The notes beneath the pieces are model-generated. The model did not search any database, had not been told where the DNA came from, and was given only the letters and a program-made list of their open reading frames with translations. The translations under genes and the position numbers were made by a program. Positions 6,216-9,606 of a DNA stretch of 9,606 nucleotides are shown here, piece by piece. Position 1 is the stretch's first letter; every line of letters starts with the position of its first letter. The stretch is from JAUXLW01 sp964195005 (lineage in GTDB: Bacteria > Actinomycetota > Acidimicrobiia > Spongiisociales > SHLN01): contig CAXMOO010000052.1 of the NCBI GenBank assembly GCA_964195005.1, positions 1-9,606 of the forward strand, read 5' to 3'.

Positions 6216-7105
6216 AACTCGTAACTTTCGAGGATGCCGGCGGGGAGCAACATCCCGGCGTGATTCGGGGCGAAGACGTTGTACGCCTCGAGGTTCCGGA
6301 CATGCGAAGCCTGTTCGAGATGGGGGACGCCGGACTCGACATGGCCCGCGCCGCGGATGGACCGGTGACTCCCCTCGCCGATGTCCAGCTCAAAGCTCCC
6401 ATCATTCCGAAGAAGTTCTTTCACACTGCCGGGAACTTCCGAGAGCACGACGAAGAAGCGAAGAGTGTCAACTGGTCCCATGACATCGCACCGTGGATCG
6501 TCTTCTTCCAGAATGTCGACGCAGTGATCGGCCCCGACGAGCCGGTCATCTACCCGGAGCACCTGACCAAAGAGCTCGACTATGAGCTGGAGCTCACGAT
6601 CGTTATCAAGAAGGCAGGCAAGCATTTCACCGCCGAGGAGGCAGAGGATTACATCGGGGGCTACACGATCTTCAACGACATCACAGCTCGCGATATCCAG
6701 CGCGACGAGATGAAATCGGGGGTCTTCTCGTTCTGCAAGGCAATCGACACCTTCTGTCCACTCGGGCCCTGGATTGTCACACCGGACGAAGTGGGGGATC
6801 CGCACAACCTCGACATGCGCTTGCGTGTCAACGGCGAGGATCGGCAAGTATCTAATTCACGAAACATGTGGGTCAAGATCCCCGAGATCGTCGCCCACTA
6901 TTCAGCTATGGGTTACAGCCCGGGGGACGTCGTCGCCACCGGCACCGTGGCCGGCGTAGCCGCCTTCAGCGATGATCCGTGGGCCTGGTACCTGAAGCCG
7001 GGTGACGTGGTCGAGGCCGAGATCGAAAAGCTCGGAGTCCTCCGTAACCCCATCATCAGTTGGAAGGAAGGGCATGGAGAGGATCCGCCCGAGCCCCGGG
7101 CCTGA
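6212..7105 (+). CDS. Fumarylacetoacetate hydrolase (FAH) family hydrolase/isomerase
   Basis: The 297-residue product starts at the ATG in ATGA (6212-6215), coupled to the M20 stop; an ATG five codons upstream lies inside M20. The catalytic domain begins near 60. LDYELELTIVI (122-132) gives metal ligands Glu125 and Glu127, FNDITARD (154-161) gives Asp156, and CKAIDTFCPLGPWIV (175-189) matches the family segment usually written GKSFDTFCPLGPW. VATGTVAGV (241-249) is also typical. The family includes C-C bond hydrolases, 2-hydroxyhepta-2,4-dienedioate isomerase/decarboxylase and acylpyruvate hydrolases, which need Mg2+ and act on 2-oxo or enol acids. The exact reaction is not determinable. In this operon it may process the carbon skeleton released after the LLM and M20 steps. 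Its last eight codons and stop are repeated downstream. Confidence 0.85.
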   Translation: MKLVTFEDAGGEQHPGVIRGEDVVRLEVPDMRSLFEMGDAGLDMARAADGPVTPLADVQLKAPIIPKKFFHTAGNFREHDEEAKSVNWSHDIAPWIVFFQNVDAVIGPDEPVIYPEHLTKELDYELELTIVIKKAGKHFTAEEAEDYIGGYTIFNDITARDIQRDEMKSGVFSFCKAIDTFCPLGPWIVTPDEVGDPHNLDMRLRVNGEDRQVSNSRNMWVKIPEIVAHYSAMGYSPGDVVATGTVAGVAAFSDDPWAWYLKPGDVVEAEIEKLGVLRNPIISWKEGHGEDPPEPRA

Positions 7106-7168
7106 CCGCGATGAGCCGTAACGCGAAGAGCCGAGAATATTGTGGATCCGCCCGGGCCCCGGGCCTGA
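7081..7168. repeat. Direct repeat duplicating the FAH 3' end
   Basis: The 25 bases 7081-7105 (last FAH codons plus stop, beginning GGATCCGCCCGAGCCCC) recur at 7144-7168 with one mismatch (A to G at the twelfth base). The period is 63 bases. Each copy can form a short GC hairpin (GCCCG.../...CGGGC). The TGA of the second copy also closes the deaminase frame upstream, leaving GTG 7184 as its start. The 78-nt gap between FAH and the deaminase gene is otherwise featureless apart from the repeat segment at 7095-7115. Confidence 0.8.
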
Positions 7169-7183
7169 GATAAGCCAAACCAA

Positions 7184-7654
7184 GTGGACAGAGCTCACCT
7201 AGAACATCTACGAGTTGCAATCGAGGTGTCGGTCAAGGCCCGTGAGCACGGAAACCATCCGTTCGGAGCCGTACTCGTCGATATGGACGGGCACCAGGTT
7301 GCCGAAGCGGAGAACACGGTCCAAACCGACTCCGACGTCACCGCCCACGCCGAGACCAACCTCGTCCGCTTCACAAGTGGAAAGTGGTCGCCGGAGGAAT
7401 TAGCGTCCCATACCTTGTATTCGAGTTGCGAGCCGTGTGCCATGTGTTCCGGGGCCATCTTCTGGGCCGGAATCGGGCGAGTCGTCTTCGCGCTTTCAGT
7501 AGAAGGCCTGATGGAGTTCTTCGACAACCGCCCCGACGCCCCGCTTCACCTGACCGGAACCCGCCGATTGCTCGGCTCGGAAAACGGCGTCGAGGTGCTG
7601 GGCCCGGCTCTAGAAGATGAGGCAGCACGGGCCCATGACGGATTCTGGACCTGA
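7184..7654 (+). CDS. Cytidine deaminase-fold (CDA) zinc deaminase, guanine/nucleobase deaminase-like
   Basis: The 156-residue protein starts at GTG 7184; an in-frame TGA at 7166 rules out anything further upstream, and the ribosome binding site is weak. The zinc site is complete: HAE (His55, catalytic Glu57) and SCEPCAMC (Cys85, Cys88). HPFGAVLVD (25-33) is the usual N-terminal strand. The C-terminal HDGFW resembles bacterial guanine deaminases, where the tail closes the active site. This family hydrolyses amino groups on guanine, cytosine, adenosine (tRNA) or related rings. The substrate is not fixed; guanine or another purine-like base is my best guess, and another amino-heterocycle is possible. 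The VOC gene follows after 8 nt, with its ribosome binding site overlapping this stop. Confidence 0.82.
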   Translation: MDRAHLEHLRVAIEVSVKAREHGNHPFGAVLVDMDGHQVAEAENTVQTDSDVTAHAETNLVRFTSGKWSPEELASHTLYSSCEPCAMCSGAIFWAGIGRVVFALSVEGLMEFFDNRPDAPLHLTGTRRLLGSENGVEVLGPALEDEAARAHDGFWT

Positions 7655-7662
7655 GGAGAACC

Positions 7663-8001
7663 ATGGCACTGACCATCGAACACATCACCTTCGACTGCCA
7701 CGACGCCCGGGCGCTGGCCGGTTTCTGGTCGACGGCCACCGGCCGGGCGATTGAGGACGACTGGGGCGATTTCGTGAGACTCGCACCGGGCCAGGGAGGC
7801 ATCCGACTGGCTTTTCAGAAAGTTCCGGAAGACAAGATCGCCAAGAACCGTATGCACCTCGATATCAATTCCGACGACATGGCCGAGACTGTGAACAACC
7901 TCGTCGCACTAGGGGCATCGGTCGTCGCCGAACATTCCAGCCCCAACGCCACCTGGACCGTGATGCAAGACCCCGAAGGCAATGAATTCTGCGTGAACTG
8001 A
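7663..8001 (+). CDS. VOC (glyoxalase-like) family protein
   Basis: The 112-residue protein starts at an ATG after GAGGAG, part of which overlaps the deaminase stop. Two beta-alpha-beta-beta-beta modules are visible. Candidate metal ligands are His7 (IEHITFD), His65 (RMHLDI) and a C-terminal Glu in MQDPEGNEFCV (Glu105 or Glu108), the usual VOC positions. The length fits a single-domain glyoxalase-like protein (Glyoxalase_6 type). Members include lyases, isomerases, dioxygenases and antibiotic-binding proteins, so the role is open. It is the last gene of the rightward operon. Confidence 0.8.
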   Translation: MALTIEHITFDCHDARALAGFWSTATGRAIEDDWGDFVRLAPGQGGIRLAFQKVPEDKIAKNRMHLDINSDDMAETVNNLVALGASVVAEHSSPNATWTVMQDPEGNEFCVN

Positions 8002-8111
8002 GAATCGCGTTTTGGGGCAATCAGGATTGAGAGGTCGTCCACGGAGCCTTACAGCACTGCCGAGGCGAGCGCCGATCTCAGTCTGGGGTGTGAAGGTCGC
8101 CGCTCCGGCAT

Positions 8112-8174
8112 GCTCGAGACGGCGTCGGGGCGCCGGGCAACCGAACCCGGGGAAACCCGGTGAGTCTCTCGAGC
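8112..8174 (+). other. Unexplained multi-helix inverted-repeat structure
   Basis: GCTCGAGA (8112-8119) pairs perfectly with TCTCGAGC (8167-8174) and encloses two further hairpins: GGCG/CGCC (8121-8124 with 8131-8134) and CCGGG-GAAA-CCCGG (8147-8160, a GNRA tetraloop). AACCG (8139-8143) could alternatively pair with CGGTT (8179-8183). The arrangement resembles a three-way junction. It sits in the 204-nt gap between the convergent VOC and TauE/SafE genes and has no U-tract. It may be a bidirectional 3' end, a structured RNA, or repeat-derived sequence. I match it to no known riboswitch. The rest of 8002-8205 shows no gene. Confidence 0.35.
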
Positions 8175-8205
8175 CGGGCGGTTACAGAGGAGTCAATGGT
8201 GAAGG

Positions 8206-8958
8206 TCATCCGGTAACTGCCTTGATCAGAAAAATGAGAGCCGATAGGCCGAGGGCTATGCCGACCAGATTTCGCAACGCCTCAGCGGGGAGACGATCTC
8301 CGAGCCGGGCTCCGACAATCACACCGGCAACCTGGGCCAGCCCCAGCACCAGTCCCAACTCCCAATCCAGCTCTCCGTACGCAAGGAAGGCCGCAGTGGC
8401 GAATATGGCGATCGGAACCTGAATGGGCTGGCTCGCGGCGATTGTGACCACCACTCCACCACCCAATAGCAGCATGACCGGGATCAACAGCACCGGTCCG
8501 CCGGTACCAGTCAGAGCCGAGCCGAACCCGACCAGGACCCCGATGGCCAGCATCGCCCGGGGCGACAGGTCCTTTCCGGCTAAAGGCCTATCGGCTCTCT
8601 CGGGAATGAGCGCCCGCGCCGCGGCAGTCCCCAGCACAACGGCGATCACGCCGGTGAGCACGTCGGGACTTAATGCGACATTGCCGGCAGCGCCCGCCAG
8701 TGCTCCCGGCACCACGCCGACCATCAACCACCGCACGGACTCCCAGGGAACGCGGTCTGTTCTCGAGTAAGCCAGGGTCCCGGCGACTCCCGTGAAGAAG
8801 AAGCTCATCGAGGCGACGGGTGTCGCCTCCTCGACGCCCAGCCCCCCGAAAAGAACAAGTGCAGGCACCAAAAGCACTCCTCCGATGCCGACGGTCCCTA
8901 TGAGAGTCCCGGAGACGGCGCCCGCCGCGACTACGAGGAGGGCGAGCTCGACCGTCAT
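8206..8958 (-). CDS. TauE/SafE family membrane permease
   Basis: The 250-residue, very hydrophobic protein has about seven or eight membrane segments. The N-terminal half-motif GTLIGTVGIGGVLLVPAL (17-34) and the internal echo GFGSALTGTGGPVLLIPVML are the paired Gly-rich signatures of the TauE/SafE (DUF81) family. Members export sulfite, sulfonates or sulfoacetate, or move other organic anions across the cytoplasmic membrane. ATG 8958 places the first motif at the usual distance; the upstream ribosome binding site is weak. The gene faces the operon and diverges from the RidA gene across a 168-nt gap. If the operon does release sulfite, this permease would fit as its exporter, but it is not in the same transcript. 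Confidence 0.88.
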   Translation of the reverse strand: MTVELALLVVAAGAVSGTLIGTVGIGGVLLVPALVLFGGLGVEEATPVASMSFFFTGVAGTLAYSRTDRVPWESVRWLMVGVVPGALAGAAGNVALSPDVLTGVIAVVLGTAAARALIPERADRPLAGKDLSPRAMLAIGVLVGFGSALTGTGGPVLLIPVMLLLGGGVVVTIAASQPIQVPIAIFATAAFLAYGELDWELGLVLGLAQVAGVIVGARLGDRLPAEALRNLVGIALGLSALIFLIKAVTG

Positions 8959-9126
8959 CTCAGTTCGCTGGGATCTGTCTTGATATCTCTCTCATGGTCT
9001 CCCTGGTCGCCGCCGACTGGAAGTGAGGCTAAACGGTGGGCGGATCCTGGCCGGTGCCCTCACGCGAGCGTCGAAGGAGTAGCGTCTGAACGGCAAATAA
9101 GACAGCGCAACTCGAGGAGGGCACAG

Positions 9127-9519
9127 ATGGAACGTCGACTCGTCAACCCCTGGACCTGGCAGGAGCAATTCGGCTTCAATCACGGTCACGAGGTCACCGG
9201 AGCCGAACGCACGCTCTACCTCGCCGGCCAGGTCTCACTCGACGACGAAGGCAAGCTGGTACACGACGGCGACATGGTCGGTCAAATCAACAAGTCGATC
9301 GACAACATCGAAGCCGTGTTGGAAGCGGCCGGCATGACGTTGGCCAACGTCGTCCGCCTCAACGTGTACACCACCGACGTGGACGGCCTTCTCGAAAACG
9401 CCGCGGCACTCGGCCGGCTCAACGAGGCGGGGTGCCAGTACACCTCCACCCTGCTCGGCGTTGCCCGGCTGGCCTTCCCCGAGCTTCTCGTCGAGTTAGA
9501 GGCGACCGCCGTTGCATAA
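9127..9519 (+). CDS. RidA (YjgF/YER057c/UK114) family protein
   Basis: The 130-residue product starts at ATG 9127 after GAGGAGG (9114-9120, six-base spacer); the longer open frame beginning at 8980 lacks such a site and adds non-conserved sequence. The family core is present: YLAGQVSLDDEGKLVHDGDM, a middle helix QINKSIDNIEAVLEAAGMTLANVVRLNVY, and GVARLAFPELLVELEATA, where Arg114 matches the catalytic Arg of RidA (Arg105 in E. coli). RidA proteins hydrolyse reactive enamines and imines made by PLP enzymes or amine-oxidising flavoenzymes; other subgroups take part in catabolic pathways. The flanking enzymes could produce imines, but the gene has its own upstream region and may be independent. 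Confidence 0.88.
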   Translation: MERRLVNPWTWQEQFGFNHGHEVTGAERTLYLAGQVSLDDEGKLVHDGDMVGQINKSIDNIEAVLEAAGMTLANVVRLNVYTTDVDGLLENAAALGRLNEAGCQYTSTLLGVARLAFPELLVELEATAVA

Positions 9520-9524
9520 AACAT

Positions 9525-9566
9525 CGAGGCGGGCGCCTCGGCGGCCTGGGTCGGGTCCCGGGCCGC
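9525..9566 (+). terminator. Tandem hairpins after the RidA gene
   Basis: Five bases after the stop, CGAGGC-GGGC-GCCTCG (9525-9540) forms a six-pair hairpin. It is followed immediately by a ten-pair hairpin, 9541-9550 with 9557-9566, with a six-base loop and one G-T pair. No T-run follows, so this is either a U-less terminator of the type proposed for high-GC genomes or repeat-derived structure. Confidence 0.4.
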
Positions 9567-9606
9567 ACCGCGATGAGAGCGCAGCGAAGCGAGCACCGAA
9601 GAGCAG
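9557..9606. repeat. Dispersed GC-rich repeat (second copy at 7095-7115)
   Basis: CCCGGGCC-NN-ACCGCGATGAG occurs at 9557-9577 and at 7095-7115, identical at 19 of 21 positions. Both copies lie at or just after a stop codon, and both are followed by related GCGAAG/AGC/CGA sequence (to about 7137 and to the window end). This looks like a short intergenic repeat family of the genome. Confidence 0.5.

Noticed and set aside
8112..8174. tRNA gene
   Set aside because: The size and helices do not give a cloverleaf, and there is no T-arm GTTCGA-type sequence or acceptor/anticodon pairing.
8012..8422. A 136-codon open frame on the + strand starting in the VOC-TauE gap
   Set aside because: Half of it is antisense to the TauE/SafE gene, it has no ribosome binding site, and the composition (Arg, Pro, Gly, Ser) is typical of a GC-rich shadow frame.
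8994..9026. A 10-codon ORF upstream of the RidA gene, as a possible leader peptide
   Set aside because: It has no ribosome binding site, no recognisable promoter, no codon run and no terminator hairpin nearby.

Overview
The window is GC-rich with tightly packed genes. It looks like an actinobacterial chromosome: GTG starts, ATGA stop/start overlaps, TAnnnT-type -10 boxes, a probable leaderless mRNA, and an LLM (F420/FMN-type) oxidoreductase. I cannot assign a genus. No phage, transposon, CRISPR, tRNA or rRNA sequence is visible.

Layout. The left end holds a leftward pair: an M24 metallopeptidase-like gene (1308 to 133), then the N-terminus of a ketopantoate-reductase-like Rossmann protein (122 off the left edge). 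Divergent from it is a DRE-TIM acyltransferase of the homocitrate/isopropylmalate synthase type (1402-2586). Positions 2587-2804 carry what appears to be a complete transcription attenuator. It has a -35/-10 promoter, a leaderless 23-codon ORF with six Cys codons (three consecutive), a 10-bp antiterminator helix, and an overlapping intrinsic terminator with a U-tract. Downstream is a rightward operon: a 26-codon ORF with a strong ribosome binding site, a RimK-type ATP-grasp ligase that overlaps it by ATGA, an LLM oxidoreductase, an M20 amidohydrolase, an FAH-family hydrolase/isomerase, a CDA-fold deaminase and a VOC protein. A TauE/SafE permease (8958 to 8206) faces this operon, and a RidA-family gene (9127-9519) diverges from the permease.

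How the parts may work together (inference). The Cys-rich leader suggests that charged tRNA-Cys controls the operon, so it would be read when cysteine is scarce. An LLM oxygenase with an overlapping M20 deacylase, plus a nearby TauE/SafE permease, would suit salvage of an organosulfur or S-substituted cysteine compound. A second reading is that the homocitrate-synthase-like enzyme, short peptide, RimK-like ligase and M20 enzyme resemble the LysW carrier pathway, in which an ATP-grasp enzyme attaches a substrate to a small carrier and an M20 peptidase releases it. The 26-residue peptide has none of LysW's features, so this is speculative. The M24 and M20 enzymes both have altered metal-site residues.

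Minor features: divergent promoter candidates with matching -10 boxes (1334-1379), a duplicated FAH 3' end (7081-7168), a GC-rich repeat seen after FAH and after the RidA gene, and an unexplained multi-helix fold in 8002-8205.
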